From contig NZ_CP087880.1 of the NCBI RefSeq assembly GCF_021172065.1, positions 1,113,111 to 1,177,110 on the forward strand: a DNA stretch of 64,000 nt, read 5' to 3'. This DNA comes from Pseudocitrobacter corydidari. GTDB lineage: Bacteria > Pseudomonadota > Gammaproteobacteria > Enterobacterales > Enterobacteriaceae. Positions 1 through 9,704 of this stretch are shown here, in pieces. The first letter of the stretch is position 1, and every line of letters begins with the position of its first letter. The translations under genes and the position numbers were made by a program. The notes under the pieces are model-generated. The model ran no database searches and was not told the DNA's origin. It saw only the letters and a list, made by a program, of their open reading frames with translations.

Positions 1-274
1 CATTCTGGCGCAGATGAAGGACAAAGAGCTGAAACCGTATTCTTACAAAGATCACGGCTCGCTGGTTTCGCTCTCGAACTACTCGACGGTCGGCAGCCTG
101 ATGGGCAATCTGATGCGCGGCTCGATGATGGTTGAAGGGCGCATTGCGCGTATGGTGTATATCTCGCTGTACCGTATGCACCAGATTGCGCTGCACGGCT
201 ACATCAAAACCGGCCTGATGATGCTGGTCGGCAGTATCAACCGCGTTATCCGCCCGCGCCTGAAACTGCACTAA
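1..274 (+). CDS. ndh: NADH dehydrogenase II (NDH-2), C-terminal part
   Basis: This is the 3' end of a gene that begins outside the window; the first whole codon is at base 2. About 90 residues remain. They match the C-terminus of the single-subunit, FAD-containing NADH:quinone oxidoreductase of the inner membrane, including the stretch [19 protein letters not shown] and the amphipathic membrane-binding tail ending RPRLKLH. The enzyme passes electrons from NADH to ubiquinone without pumping protons. A strong hairpin terminator follows directly. The next gene is ycfJ, as in E. coli. Confidence 0.95.
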   Translation, partial: ILAQMKDKELKPYSYKDHGSLVSLSNYSTVGSLMGNLMRGSMMVEGRIARMVYISLYRMHQIALHGYIKTGLMMLVGSINRVIRPRLKLH

Positions 275-284
275 TGTAACATTC

Positions 285-311
285 CGGCCCGACACTCAGT
301 CGGGCCGTTTT
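285..311 (+). terminator. Rho-independent terminator after ndh
   Basis: A 9-bp perfect stem (CGGCCCGAC / GTCGGGCCG) with a 5-base loop is followed by TTTT, 11 bases after the ndh stop codon. Confidence 0.85.
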
Positions 312-469
312 CAGCAGATTGTTCGCTGACTAACGGAAATTCCCGCTAAGACTCCTCTGAATCACGCTGGTTTGTGGTTTTATCTCGCACTTTTCATCCG
401 CTTTCTCATTTGCTAACCCCCTCGTCAAGTTGCAGAATTGTTACTATCAGCAACAAAGGAGGATCTCCC

Positions 470-1009
470 GTGAATAAATCGATGTTGGCGGGTATAGGGA
501 TTGGCGTCGCAGCCGCGCTTGGCGTGGCGGCAGTCGCCAGCCTGAACGTGTTCGACCGCGGCCCGCAGTACGCGCAGGTCATTTCGGCTAAGCCTATCAA
601 AGAGACCGTGAAAACCCCGCGAGAAGAGTGCCGCAATGTGGCCGTTACCCATCGCCGCCCTGTACAGGATGAAAACCGGATTACCGGTTCCGTGCTCGGC
701 GCTGTCGCGGGCGGCGTGATTGGTCACCAGTTTGGTGGCGGACGCGGGAAAGACGTTGCCACGGTGGTAGGGGCATTAGGCGGCGGCTACGCCGGGAATC
801 AGATCCAGGGCTCAATGCAGGATAATGATACCTACACCAGCACTCAGAAACGCTGCAAAACAGTGTATGACAAATCCGAGAAAATGCTCGGATATGACGT
901 GACGTATAAAATTGGCGACCAGCAGGGGAAAATCCGTATGGATAAAGATCCCGGAACGCAAATTCCGCTGGATAATAATGGCCAATTGGTCCTGACTAAC
1001 AAAACGTAA
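470..1009 (+). CDS. ycfJ: YcfJ, glycine-zipper 2TM envelope protein
   Basis: A 179-residue protein. The GTG at 470 is chosen as start because AAAGGAGG lies just upstream (456-463) and the length then equals E. coli YcfJ; the longer open frame from 374 has no such site. The N-terminus is a hydrophobic segment rich in Gly/Ala/Val (about residues 4-23), a membrane anchor or uncleaved signal. Residues 70-105 form a glycine-zipper domain (GSVLGAVAGGVIGHQFGGG, then GGGYAGNQIQG). Function is unknown; in E. coli it has been linked to biofilm formation. It sits beside ndh as in K-12 and has its own terminator. Confidence 0.88.
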   Translation: MNKSMLAGIGIGVAAALGVAAVASLNVFDRGPQYAQVISAKPIKETVKTPREECRNVAVTHRRPVQDENRITGSVLGAVAGGVIGHQFGGGRGKDVATVVGALGGGYAGNQIQGSMQDNDTYTSTQKRCKTVYDKSEKMLGYDVTYKIGDQQGKIRMDKDPGTQIPLDNNGQLVLTNKT

Positions 1010-1030
1010 AAATAGCGTTAATGTTGTTTT

Positions 1031-1066
1031 AGCCCCTCATTCGCTCAGGCTGAGGGGCTTTTTTTT
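1031..1066 (+). terminator. Rho-independent terminator after ycfJ
   Basis: A 9-bp stem (AGCCCCTCA / TGAGGGGCT) with an 11-base loop is followed by eight T. It marks the left edge of the accessory island. Confidence 0.9.
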
Positions 1067-1231
1067 GTCACTTACATCCATCTTTATGAAATCCGAATTA
1101 CTTATTGAAACGGGACGAGTCACTTTAAAGAGTATGGCCTTTACGTAGACTGCATGCGTGCAGAAGAGCCCGGCGCGCTTCACGGTGTGGCGGTAGCGTC
1201 TTGCACTTATCTCGTTTACAAGGAGGTTGCT

Positions 1232-3307
1232 ATGTCAACCGGATTACGTTTCACACTGGAAGTGGATGGCCTGCCGCCGGACGCGTTTGCCGTGGTTTCC
1301 TTTCATCTGAACCAGTCACTCTCTTCGCTCTTTTCCCTCGATCTCTCTCTGGTCAGCCAGCAGTTTCTCTCCCTTGAATTTCAGCAGATCCTCGACAAAA
1401 TGGCCTACCTGACGATATGGCAGGGCGATGACGTACAGCGCCGGGTGAAAGGCCTGGTGACCTGGTTTGAACTGGGGGAGAACGACAAAAACCAGATGCT
1501 GTACAGCATGAAGGTGTGCCCACCGCTGTGGCGCGCAGGGCTGCGCCAGAACTTCCGTATCTTCCAGAACGAGGACATCAAAAGCATCCTCGGCACGATA
1601 TTGCAGGAAAACGGGGTGACCGAGTGGAGTCCGCTGTTCAGCGAGCAGCATCCTTCCCGTGAGTTTTGTGTCCAGTACGGTGAAACTGATTACGATTTCC
1701 TGCGCCGGATGGCAGCGGAGGAAGGCATCTTCTTTTATGAGGAGCATGCTTACAAAAGTACCGACCAGAGCCTGGTGCTGTGCGACACGGTCCGCCATCT
1801 GCCCAAATCTTTTGAAATCCCCTGGAACCCGAACACCCGTACCGAGGTGAGCACCCTCTGCATCAGCCAGTTTCGCTATAGCGCACAAATCCGTCCTTCC
1901 TCCGTAGTCGCTAAAGACTACACCTTTAAACGACCCGGCTGGGCAGGGCGTTTTGATCAGGAAGGCCAGCACCAGGACTACCAGCGCACGCAATATGAGG
2001 TATTTGACTATCCGGGGCGATTTAAAGATGCGCACGGGAAGAACTTTGCCCGCTGGCAAATGGACGGCTGGCGCAACAACGCAGAGGTGGCGCGTGGAAA
2101 AAGCCGCTCTCCGGAGGTATGGCCGGGGAGGCGGATTGTTCTGACGGGGCATCCGCAGGCGAACCTGAACCGGGAATGGCAGGTGGTGGCAAGTGAACTG
2201 CACGGCGAGCAGCCACAGGCGGTGCCGGGACGCAGGGGTTCAGGCACCACGCTCGATAACTATTTTTCGGTGATCCCGGCAGACAGAACATGGCGGCCAC
2301 AGCCGATGCTTAAACCGCTGGTGGATGGCCCGCAGAGCGCCGTGGTGACAGGGCCGGCGGGGGAAGAAATCTTCTGTGATGAACATGGCCGCGTGCGGGT
2401 GAAATTTAACTGGGACCGCTATAACCCATCAAACCAGGACAGTTCATGCTGGATCCGTGTGGCACAGGCGTGGGCAGGCACCGGGTTCGGCAACCTGGCG
2501 ATACCGCGTGTGGGTCAGGAGGTGATTGTGGACTTCCTCAACGGCGATCCGGACCAGCCGATCATTATGGGGCGCACTTACCACCAGGAAAACCGCACCC
2601 CCGGCAGCCTGCCGGGGACGAAAACGCAGATGACTATCCGCTCGAAAACCTATAAGGGCAGCGGGTTTAATGAACTGAAGTTTGACGATGCGACCGGGAA
2701 AGAACAGGTCTACATCCACGCGCAGAAGAATATGAACACCGAGGTGCTGAATAACCGCACCACCGATGTGATAAACAACCATGCCGAGACTATCGGCAAC
2801 AATCAGGTGATTGCGGTTGCCAACAATCAGATACAGACGGTGGGGGTTAACCAGATAGAAAAGGTGGGCAATAACCAGGTTATTACAGTGGGGATGAATC
2901 AGGCGGAAACGGTAGGGCTTGTTCGTGCACTAAACGTGGGCGTGGCTTACCAGACAACCGTAGGCGGCGTCATGAACACCTCGGTGGCGCTGATGCAGTC
3001 CTCGCAGATTGGCTTGCATAAGTCGTTGATGGTCGGCCTGGGTTATGACGTCAAAGTGGGAAATGACGTCACCTTCACCGTTGGCAAAACGAAGAAGGAT
3101 GATACCGGGCAGACTGCGATTTACTCGGCAGGAGAGCATCTGGAGCTCTGCTGTGGTAAGGCAAGGCTGGTGCTGACTAAGGACGGCCAAATTTTTCTCA
3201 ACGGCACAAAAGTTCATTTGCAGGGTAAGGAGCAGGTTAATGGTGATTCAATGTTGATTAACTGGAACTGTGCAGCCTCGAAAGCCCCACCTAAAACACC
3301 TGGTTAA
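1232..3307 (+). CDS. vgrG: Type VI secretion spike protein VgrG
   Basis: A 691-residue spike protein. The ATG at 1232 follows AAGGAGG with good spacing; an upstream in-frame ATG at 1154 lacks one. The N-terminal ~360 residues are the gp27-like base domain, with the typical VgrG signature around FCVQYGETDYDFLRRMAAEEG. Residues ~370-450 are the gp5 OB-fold (CDEHGRVRVKFNWD; FLNGDPDQPIIMGRTYH). Residues ~500-580 carry the short repeats (NNQ.. VG) of the triangular beta-helix needle. The C-terminus ends soon after the helix (ASKAPPKTPG), so no effector extension is seen. Known role: trimeric tip of the T6SS tube, loaded with a PAAR protein. The PAAR-Rhs effector starts 82 bp downstream, so the two are very likely a delivery pair. 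No sheath, baseplate or ATPase gene is present, so this is an orphan vgrG island relying on a T6SS elsewhere. Confidence 0.93.
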   Translation: MSTGLRFTLEVDGLPPDAFAVVSFHLNQSLSSLFSLDLSLVSQQFLSLEFQQILDKMAYLTIWQGDDVQRRVKGLVTWFELGENDKNQMLYSMKVCPPLWRAGLRQNFRIFQNEDIKSILGTILQENGVTEWSPLFSEQHPSREFCVQYGETDYDFLRRMAAEEGIFFYEEHAYKSTDQSLVLCDTVRHLPKSFEIPWNPNTRTEVSTLCISQFRYSAQIRPSSVVAKDYTFKRPGWAGRFDQEGQHQDYQRTQYEVFDYPGRFKDAHGKNFARWQMDGWRNNAEVARGKSRSPEVWPGRRIVLTGHPQANLNREWQVVASELHGEQPQAVPGRRGSGTTLDNYFSVIPADRTWRPQPMLKPLVDGPQSAVVTGPAGEEIFCDEHGRVRVKFNWDRYNPSNQDSSCWIRVAQAWAGTGFGNLAIPRVGQEVIVDFLNGDPDQPIIMGRTYHQENRTPGSLPGTKTQMTIRSKTYKGSGFNELKFDDATGKEQVYIHAQKNMNTEVLNNRTTDVINNHAETIGNNQVIAVANNQIQTVGVNQIEKVGNNQVITVGMNQAETVGLVRALNVGVAYQTTVGGVMNTSVALMQSSQIGLHKSLMVGLGYDVKVGNDVTFTVGKTKKDDTGQTAIYSAGEHLELCCGKARLVLTKDGQIFLNGTKVHLQGKEQVNGDSMLINWNCAASKAPPKTPG

Positions 3308-3389
3308 AGCAGCGTACACCGAATATTTAACAAATAAGGTACTCAGGAACAAACCCGTACTAACGATGGATAACATAAGGAATTGAATC

Positions 3390-6300
3390 ATGAGCGGAAA
3401 ACCAGCGGCGCGCCAGGGGGATATGACCCAGTACGGTGGCCCGATAGTCCAGGGCTCGGCGGGGGTGCTGATAGGCGCGCCCACAGGCGTGGCGTGCTCG
3501 GTGTGTCCGGGCGGCTACACTTCCGGCAACCCGGTAAACCCGCTGCTCGGTGCAAAAGTACAGCCCGGCGAGACGGACCTTGCCCTGCCCGGCCCGCTGC
3601 CGTTCATTCTCTCCCGCACCTACAGCAGCTACCGGACGAAGACGCCTGCGCCGGTGGGCGTTTTCGGTCCCGGCTGGAAAGCGCCTTCTGATATCCGCCT
3701 ACAGCTACGCGATGACGGACTTATACTCAACGACAACGGCGGGCGGAGCATTCACTTTGAGCCGCTGCTGCCGGGGGAGGCGGTTTACAGCCGCAGCGAG
3801 TCGCTGTGGCTGGTGCGCGGCGGTAAGGCAGCGCAGCCGGACGGCCACACGCTGGGGCGGCTGTGGGCGTCGCTGCCGCCGGATATCCGGTTAAGCCCGC
3901 ATCTTTACCTGGCGATGAACAGCGCACAGGGGCCGTGGTGGATACTGGGCTGGAGTGAGCGGGTACCAGGCACGGAGGAAGTGCTTCCAGCGCCGCTGCC
4001 GCCGTACCGGGTGCTGACCGGGCTGGCGGACCGCTTCGGGCGCACATTAGCGTACCGGCGCGAGGCCGCAGGCGACCTGGCCGGGGAAATTACCGGCGTG
4101 ACGGACGGTGCCGGACGTGAGTTCCGTCTGGTGCTGACCACGCAGGCGCAGCGGGCGGAAGATGCCCGTAAACAGCGCACTGCTTCGTTATCTTCCCCTG
4201 ACACTCCCCGCCCTCTCTCAGACTTAGAGTTCCCTGACACACTGCCCGGTACCGAATACGGTACTGACAGCGGTATCCGTCTTTCAGCGGTGTGGCTGAC
4301 GCACGACCCGGCATACCCGGATAGCCTGCCCGGTGCGCCACTGGCGCGGTATACGTATACGGAAGCCGGTGGACTGATGGCGGTATATGACCGCAGCAAT
4401 ACGCAGGTGCGCGCTTTCACGTATGACCCGCAGCACCCGGGCCGGATGGTGGCGCACCGTTACGCGGGAAGGCCGGAGATGCGCTACCGGTACGACGATG
4501 CGGGGCGGGTGACAGAGCAGCTGAACCCGGCTGGCTTAAGCTATACCTACCAGTATGAGAAAGACAGCATAACCGTAACGGACAGCCTGAACCGGCGTGA
4601 GGTGCTGCATACAGAAGGCGAGGCCGGGCTGAAGCGGGTGGTGAAAAAAGAACAGGCAGACGGCAGCGTCACCCGCAGCGAGTTTGACCCGGCGGGGAGA
4701 CTGACGGCGCAGACGGATGCGGCGGGACGGCGGACAGAGTACGGTCTGAATGTGGTGTCAGGGGATATCACGGATATCACCACGCCGGACGGCAGGGAGA
4801 CGAAATTTTACTATAACGACGGAAACCAGGTGACGGCGGTGGTATACCCGGACGGGCTGGAGAGCCGCCGGGAATATGATGAGCTGGACCGGCTGGTAAC
4901 GGAGATATCGCGCAGCGGGGACGTCACCCGGTATGCATATGATAATCCACACAGTGAATTACCGACCGCAACAGCGGATGCGACGGGCAGCACCCGGCAG
5001 ATGACGTGGAGCCGCTACGGGCAGTTGCTGGCGTTCACTGACTGCTCCGGCTACCAGACCCGCTATGAATATGACTGCTTTGGTCAGATGACGGCGGTCC
5101 ACCGTGAGGAAGGTATCAGCCTTTACCGCAGCTATGACAACCGTGGCCGGTTAATCTCAGCAAAAGACACGCAGGGCCATGAAACGCGGTATGAGTACAA
5201 CGCCGCAGGCGACCTGACCGCTATTATCACCCCGGACGGCAACCGGAGCGAGACAGAGTACGATGCGTGGGGAACGGCGGTCAGCACCACGCAGGGCGGG
5301 CTGACGCGCAGCATGGAGTACGATGCTGCCGGACGTGTCACCACGCTGACCAACGAGAACGGCAGCCACAGCGCCTTCGGTTACGATGCGCTGGATCGGC
5401 TGGTACAGCAGAGCGGCTTTGACGGGCGGACGCAACGTTATCATTATGACCTGACCGGAAAACTCACGCAGAGTGAAGATGAGGGGCTTGTCACCCTCTG
5501 GTTCTACGATGAATCGGACCGTATCACGCACCGCACGGTGAACGGTGAGCCGGCAGAACAGTGGCAGTATGACGAGCACGGCTGGCTGACAGACATCAGC
5601 CATCTCAGTGAAGGCCACCGTGTCGCTGTCCACTACGGCTATGATGATAAAGGCCGTCTCACCGTCGAGCGCCAGACGGTACATAATCCGGAGACGGGGG
5701 AACTGCTCTGGCAGCATGAGACAGAGCACGCATACAACGAGCAGGGGCTGGCAAACCGCGTCACGCCGGACAACCTGCCGCCGGTGGAGTGGCTGACGTA
5801 TGGCAGCGGTTACCTGGCGGGAATGAAGCTGGGCGGGACGCCGCTGCTGGAGTACACGCGGGACAGGCTGCACCGGGAGACAGTGCGCCGCTTCGGCAAT
5901 AGCGCATACGAACTGACCAGCACATACAACTCCGCCGGACAGCTACAGAGCCAGCATCTGAACAGCCTGGTGTATGACCGTGACTACAGCTGGAACGACA
6001 ACGGACAGCTAATCCGCATCAGCGGCCCGCGACAGACGCGGGATTACGGCTACAGCTCCACGGGCAGACTGGCGAGCGTACGCACGACCACATCAGACCT
6101 GGACATCCGTATCCCGTATGCGACGGACCCGGCGGGCAACCGGCTGCCGGACCCGGAACTGCACGCGGACAGCACCCTCACGGCGTGGCCGGATAACCGC
6201 ATCGCGGAGGATGCGCACTATGTCTACCGCTACGATGAATACGGCAGGCTGACGGAGAAGACGGACCGCATCCCGGAAGGGGTTATCCGGATGTACGACG

Positions 6301-7592
6301 AGCGGACGCACCACTACCATTACGACAGCCAGCACCGCCTGGTGTTTTATACGCGGATACAGCATGGCGAGCCGCTGGTCGAGAGCCGCTATCTCTATGA
6401 CCCGCTGGGCCGCCGGACAGGGAAACGGGTGTGGCGTCGCGCGCGTGACCTGACGGGATGGATGTCGCTGTCGCGTACACCGGAGTTGACGTGGTATGGC
6501 TGGGACGGCGACCGCCTGACGACGATACAGACCGACACCACACGTATCCAGACGGTCTACCAGCCGGGGAGCTTCACGCCGCTCATCTGCATCGAAACAG
6601 AGAACGGCGAACTAAAAAAAGCGCAGCGCCGCAGCCTGGCGGAGAAGTTACAGCAGGAAGGGAGTGAGGACGGTCACGGTGTGGTGTTCCCGCCAGAGCT
6701 GGTGATGATGCTGGACAGGCTGGAGGGAGAGATACGGGCCGACAGCGTGAGCCGTGAAAGCCATGCATGGCTGGCACAGTGCGGGCTGACGGTGGAGCAA
6801 CTGGCAAAACAGGTGGAGCCGGAGTACACACCGGCACGCTCACTGCATCTGTATCACTGCGACCACCGGGGACTGCCGCTGGCGCTCATCAGCGAAGAAG
6901 GCAATACGGCGTGGAGCGGGGAATATGACGAGTGGGGAAACCAGCTTAACGAGGAGAACCCACATCATCTGTACCAGCCGTACCGTTTGCCGGGACAGCA
7001 GTATGATGAGGAGTCGGGGCTGTACTATAACCGTAACCGGTACTACGATTCGTTGCTGGGGAGGTATATCACACAGGATCCGATAGGACTGAAAGGAGGA
7101 TGGAATCTGTATCAGTATCCATTAAACCCAACTGTATATACAGATCCCTTAGGGTTAGATATGCAGGAAGACATGTATGCCTTAATCATCCTTGGTACAC
7201 CTGGCGCTGCGGCTGGTTCTCTGATGGCAACTGCTGCAGACAATTTCGCAAGATCAGCAGTCGATATAGTTGGTAGAGATCAAATTCACAACGGTTCCGG
7301 TGATGCTTTGAGACATTGTTATTGGACCTGTCGTATGACTAAGAGTTTTGGGCCATTCAGAGCATATCTTATTGGTTTAAATCACGAAATGGCTGGTAAT
7401 CGAGCCACCCCGCCTCAACCTGTAAAAGAAGCTAAAATGGATATGAAAAATAATAATGTAGGCATATCATGTGGTTTGGAATTAAAGTCTTGCACTGAAT
7501 CATGCGTCGAAAAATATAACTCTGGTGGATTGTATGGTTTAGGAGGTGATAAATTATCACCAACAACAACTCTTCCGGATGGAATTTATTGA
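3390..7592 (+). CDS. PAAR-Rhs polymorphic toxin (T6SS effector)
   Basis: A 1400-residue Rhs effector. Residues 1-60 are a PAAR tip domain (KPAARQGD near the start) with no preceding membrane segment, so an EagR chaperone is not expected and none is encoded nearby. A DUF6531-type linker follows ([14 protein letters not shown] region, FGPGWK). Residues ~330-1220 contain about 20 YD repeats of the Rhs shell. The core ends at D1230-P-I-G-L and the second box D1252-P-L-G-L-D. Residues ~1258-1400 are the variable toxin tip. It has a DALRH..W motif, an HE pair followed by GN, then MDMKNNNVG, and several cysteines. From memory this pattern resembles the DUF6973-type domain of other polymorphic toxins; the activity is unknown to me. 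Base composition falls sharply from GC-rich to AT-rich at about 7100, as usual for a swapped tip. The stop overlaps the start of the next gene. Confidence 0.93.
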   Translation: MSGKPAARQGDMTQYGGPIVQGSAGVLIGAPTGVACSVCPGGYTSGNPVNPLLGAKVQPGETDLALPGPLPFILSRTYSSYRTKTPAPVGVFGPGWKAPSDIRLQLRDDGLILNDNGGRSIHFEPLLPGEAVYSRSESLWLVRGGKAAQPDGHTLGRLWASLPPDIRLSPHLYLAMNSAQGPWWILGWSERVPGTEEVLPAPLPPYRVLTGLADRFGRTLAYRREAAGDLAGEITGVTDGAGREFRLVLTTQAQRAEDARKQRTASLSSPDTPRPLSDLEFPDTLPGTEYGTDSGIRLSAVWLTHDPAYPDSLPGAPLARYTYTEAGGLMAVYDRSNTQVRAFTYDPQHPGRMVAHRYAGRPEMRYRYDDAGRVTEQLNPAGLSYTYQYEKDSITVTDSLNRREVLHTEGEAGLKRVVKKEQADGSVTRSEFDPAGRLTAQTDAAGRRTEYGLNVVSGDITDITTPDGRETKFYYNDGNQVTAVVYPDGLESRREYDELDRLVTEISRSGDVTRYAYDNPHSELPTATADATGSTRQMTWSRYGQLLAFTDCSGYQTRYEYDCFGQMTAVHREEGISLYRSYDNRGRLISAKDTQGHETRYEYNAAGDLTAIITPDGNRSETEYDAWGTAVSTTQGGLTRSMEYDAAGRVTTLTNENGSHSAFGYDALDRLVQQSGFDGRTQRYHYDLTGKLTQSEDEGLVTLWFYDESDRITHRTVNGEPAEQWQYDEHGWLTDISHLSEGHRVAVHYGYDDKGRLTVERQTVHNPETGELLWQHETEHAYNEQGLANRVTPDNLPPVEWLTYGSGYLAGMKLGGTPLLEYTRDRLHRETVRRFGNSAYELTSTYNSAGQLQSQHLNSLVYDRDYSWNDNGQLIRISGPRQTRDYGYSSTGRLASVRTTTSDLDIRIPYATDPAGNRLPDPELHADSTLTAWPDNRIAEDAHYVYRYDEYGRLTEKTDRIPEGVIRMYDERTHHYHYDSQHRLVFYTRIQHGEPLVESRYLYDPLGRRTGKRVWRRARDLTGWMSLSRTPELTWYGWDGDRLTTIQTDTTRIQTVYQPGSFTPLICIETENGELKKAQRRSLAEKLQQEGSEDGHGVVFPPELVMMLDRLEGEIRADSVSRESHAWLAQCGLTVEQLAKQVEPEYTPARSLHLYHCDHRGLPLALISEEGNTAWSGEYDEWGNQLNEENPHHLYQPYRLPGQQYDEESGLYYNRNRYYDSLLGRYITQDPIGLKGGWNLYQYPLNPTVYTDPLGLDMQEDMYALIILGTPGAAAGSLMATAADNFARSAVDIVGRDQIHNGSGDALRHCYWTCRMTKSFGPFRAYLIGLNHEMAGNRATPPQPVKEAKMDMKNNNVGISCGLELKSCTESCVEKYNSGGLYGLGGDKLSPTTTLPDGIY

Positions 7593-8080
7593 TGTTTAAA
7601 CGTTACATATGCATTTTTTATTTTTTATTTTTTATTGTTCTTGTCTGGTCATTTATAATTTATAAAAAACAGATTTACCAACCGCTCAGTATTAATGGTA
7701 GGTCTTCTCGTGGAGATGTAAGTAAAATGATTTCACTTATGGATAATAAAAGTATAACTAGAAATGGTGAGTATATTAAAAGAGGAGATGCATCTTTCTC
7801 AATAATTAGTATAATGAAAATGGATACGGTATGTGGCAGTGTTGATGTGATATTGTCATTTTTTAACGATGAACTAGTAAGTGTAAAATATGTAAATGTC
7901 TCAAGGTATCATATTTCAAGTGGAATTTGCTTGAGTAATATTTCAAGTAAAGGTGAAGTTTATGGGAGTGATATCTCCATAAAAACGCTGTTTAAAGAAA
8001 ATAATATTTATTATGATATTGTATTTAGTGATAATGTTATTGATCGGAAAATAAATAAATGGGTAAGAAAATGGTCGTAA
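7592..8080 (+). CDS. Putative immunity protein for the Rhs tip
   Basis: A 162-residue protein whose ATG shares a base with the Rhs stop codon (TGATG), a translational coupling typical of toxin-immunity pairs. Residues ~5-23 are a strongly hydrophobic helix after a short basic start (MFKRY), followed by a soluble domain of about 135 residues rich in Ser, Ile, Asp and Lys. There is no lipobox. This looks like a membrane-anchored protein with its bulk in the periplasm. I do not recognise the family; the immunity role is inferred from position, coupling and shared low GC. If correct, the anchor suggests that the cognate toxin acts in the periplasm or envelope. Confidence 0.7.
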   Translation: MFKRYICIFYFLFFIVLVWSFIIYKKQIYQPLSINGRSSRGDVSKMISLMDNKSITRNGEYIKRGDASFSIISIMKMDTVCGSVDVILSFFNDELVSVKYVNVSRYHISSGICLSNISSKGEVYGSDISIKTLFKENNIYYDIVFSDNVIDRKINKWVRKWS

Positions 8081-8160
8081 TAGTATAAATGACCCTTGCT
8101 AAGTAGAATGTGTTGATTTTTTCTAAATGCCAACAAAGGGAACAGATTATATCATAGAAA

Positions 8161-8460
8161 GATCCAGCGATAGAGGGTTTTGGTGAAACGCATCTCGATT
8201 TTTTGAAGCAATATGGTGATTTTGAAAATGGCATTTCTGTTCACGACACCATTGCCAGAGTTGTAGCCTGTATCAGTCCTGCAAGATATCACGAGTGCTT
8301 TATTAACTGGATGCATGACTGCTATTCCTCAGATGATAAAGACATCATTGCAATTGATGGAAACATCACAGACCGATATGGCGTAGCCAGACAGAGTTTT
8401 AATAAACATGCCCTGCCAAGGTTGGCCGAAAGTGGAGCATTATTCTATACAGCTACATAG
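8161..8460 (+). pseudogene. H-repeat (ISAs1-type) transposase remnant
   Basis: An in-frame remnant matching the N-terminal third of the H-repeat-associated transposases of E. coli Rhs loci: [18 protein letters not shown], then [13 protein letters not shown] and SSDDKD, up to AIDG at about 8356. The usual text after AIDGK is replaced by about 34 unrelated residues before the stop at 8460. The first ~40 family residues upstream of FGETHLD are also missing (a stop lies just before base 8161). Most of the transposase is therefore gone. H-repeats are known companions of Rhs elements downstream of the core, so this marks an older Rhs arrangement. The foreign tail ([20 protein letters not shown]) was not identified. 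Confidence 0.75.
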
Positions 8461-8469
8461 GTAGGTTTT

Positions 8470-8891
8470 ATGTATAAGTCAACAGAATCTCACTCTTTTA
8501 CACTTGGTGCTGTAATTTTAGATTTTTTGAGGACGGCCAGATTTTCAGAGAAAAAATAGCTACATATACATATGACACAAGGCTTTTTCATGATCTAAAT
8601 TTGTTTGGTGAGACAGCAGAAGATATTTTTAAGGTTTTACATGAGGTTTTTAATGTTGAATTGAATGATTTTATTTTTGACGAGTATTTTCCTATGGAAA
8701 TTTCTGAAGATGTAGCCTGTATAGATAACTTGGAAATGCTCTTGTTTTTTAAGTTTGATATTTTTTTAAAGAATATTTTTAAAAAACTAGCGGGCAAAGT
8801 TGATGAAATATATGATAAGTACGAACCGATTACACTTCATATGGTTGAGGAAAGTATTAGAAAAGGGCGATGGGTCAATTTTATTGGATGA
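8470..8891 (+). pseudogene. DUF1493-like gene with a single-base frameshift
   Basis: The ATG at 8470 (GTAGG just upstream) opens a frame reading MYKSTESHSFTLGAVILDF, which hits a stop at about 8559 after a run of six T (8523-8528). Reading one base back from that run continues as EDGQIFREKIATY, then TRLFHDLNLFGETAEDIFKV, a YFP.E motif and VEESIRKGRW to a stop at 8891. Joined, this gives about 140 residues with the layout of DUF1493 proteins (short N-terminus, DLGL-GD/ET motif, YFP motif). The loss of one T from a homopolymer explains the break. The gene is AT-rich like its neighbours. Such proteins occur near Rhs/T6SS loci, so it may be an old immunity or accessory gene; the function is not known. 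Sequencing error in the T run is the alternative. Confidence 0.6.
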
Positions 8892-8920
8892 TACGCATTA
8901 ACACCATTGTTATCTTCTGA

Positions 8921-9124
8921 TTTTTCTTTCTGGAAAAACCAAATGATGATAATTACAAGAAAGTATGGTGTATTGGTGTTGTCGATAAAAGTAATAGTTC
9001 GCATGATGTTAATGTCGGTGATTATAGGGATGAGAGCGTTGTTAGGTTTAAAAATATTAATGATGTGAGATTCGTAATGCTCGAGCGATTACCCTTGGAA
9101 CCATCAAGTGATATTCTCAATTAA
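8921..9124 (+). pseudogene. Orphan 3' fragment of an unidentified gene
   Basis: After an in-frame stop at 8918, an open stretch of 67 codons reads LEKPNDDNYKKVWCIGVVDK, then a Ser/Asp-rich part, FKNINDVRFVMLERL and a stop at 9124. There is no start codon or ribosome site at the left edge, and the residue mix looks like real protein, so it is probably the end of a lost gene, perhaps an earlier immunity gene. A second overlapping frame is also open here but is Met/Ile-rich and less convincing. Family unknown. Confidence 0.35.
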
Positions 9125-9225
9125 TTATTATATCAAATTGACAATGCAATAGCATTTAAGATGAGTGTGTTATTTATTTTTGATTAAGTAGCAAAATAAA
9201 AGCTGTTGTTAGAGTATAAAATTCA

Positions 9226-9592
9226 ATGAACAAAACCCGCATTAAATATCTACAAAAAATGGTATCATTTGATGATGGCATATCCCAAACTATTATATTG
9301 GTTAATAAGCACTGGTATCCCCAAAAAGCACCAGTAGTGATATTGTTTGCACAGATTGGTAAGGCTATTGCAGGAAATTTCTGTCGTCTCGACAAAAATC
9401 AAAAAAACGCCATCTTCAAGCATATTGAAGAACCTCAATGACGAGTTGGCGACGGCTGTAGCAACAGGTCTTATAGAGGCAATCGTCACTAAGGCTGACA
9501 ACAACTTTTTACTCGCCAGAGAGCTGGATACGATTTGGGGAGTGAAATCAAAGGCCCATGCTTTTGCATGGAGAAATCATGGTCAAAGTTAA
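9226..9592 (+). pseudogene. Immunity-like small protein split over two frames
   Basis: The frame from ATG 9226 encodes MNKTRIKYLQKMVSFDDG, then HWYPQKAPVVILFAQIGKA and FKHIEEPQ, stopping at 9441. The +1 frame continues without pause as NDELATAVATGLIEAIVTK, then LDTIWGVKSKAHAF to a stop at 9592. The join at about 9425-9440 restores a plausible helical protein of ~120 residues with the order (WYP..PV..LFA..G), (FKHIEE), (LATAVATGLIEA). That pattern resembles small immunity-type proteins often found beside Rhs genes, but I cannot name the family with confidence. One indel would explain the two frames. Confidence 0.45.
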
Positions 9593-9704
9593 TTCGTTCA
9601 GTACAAATTATTATAAACATGAAATCCTTACCCCCCAAAAAATTAATTACATATCTAATCTTATAGTCAGTTGGTAGTAATTGTTATGTTCAAAAGGAAT
9701 AGAG

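Noticed and set aside
8936..9069. Met/Ile-rich frame overlapping the orphan 3' fragment
   Set aside because: Its residue mix follows AT-rich DNA rather than a protein pattern, and the other frame looks more like real coding sequence.
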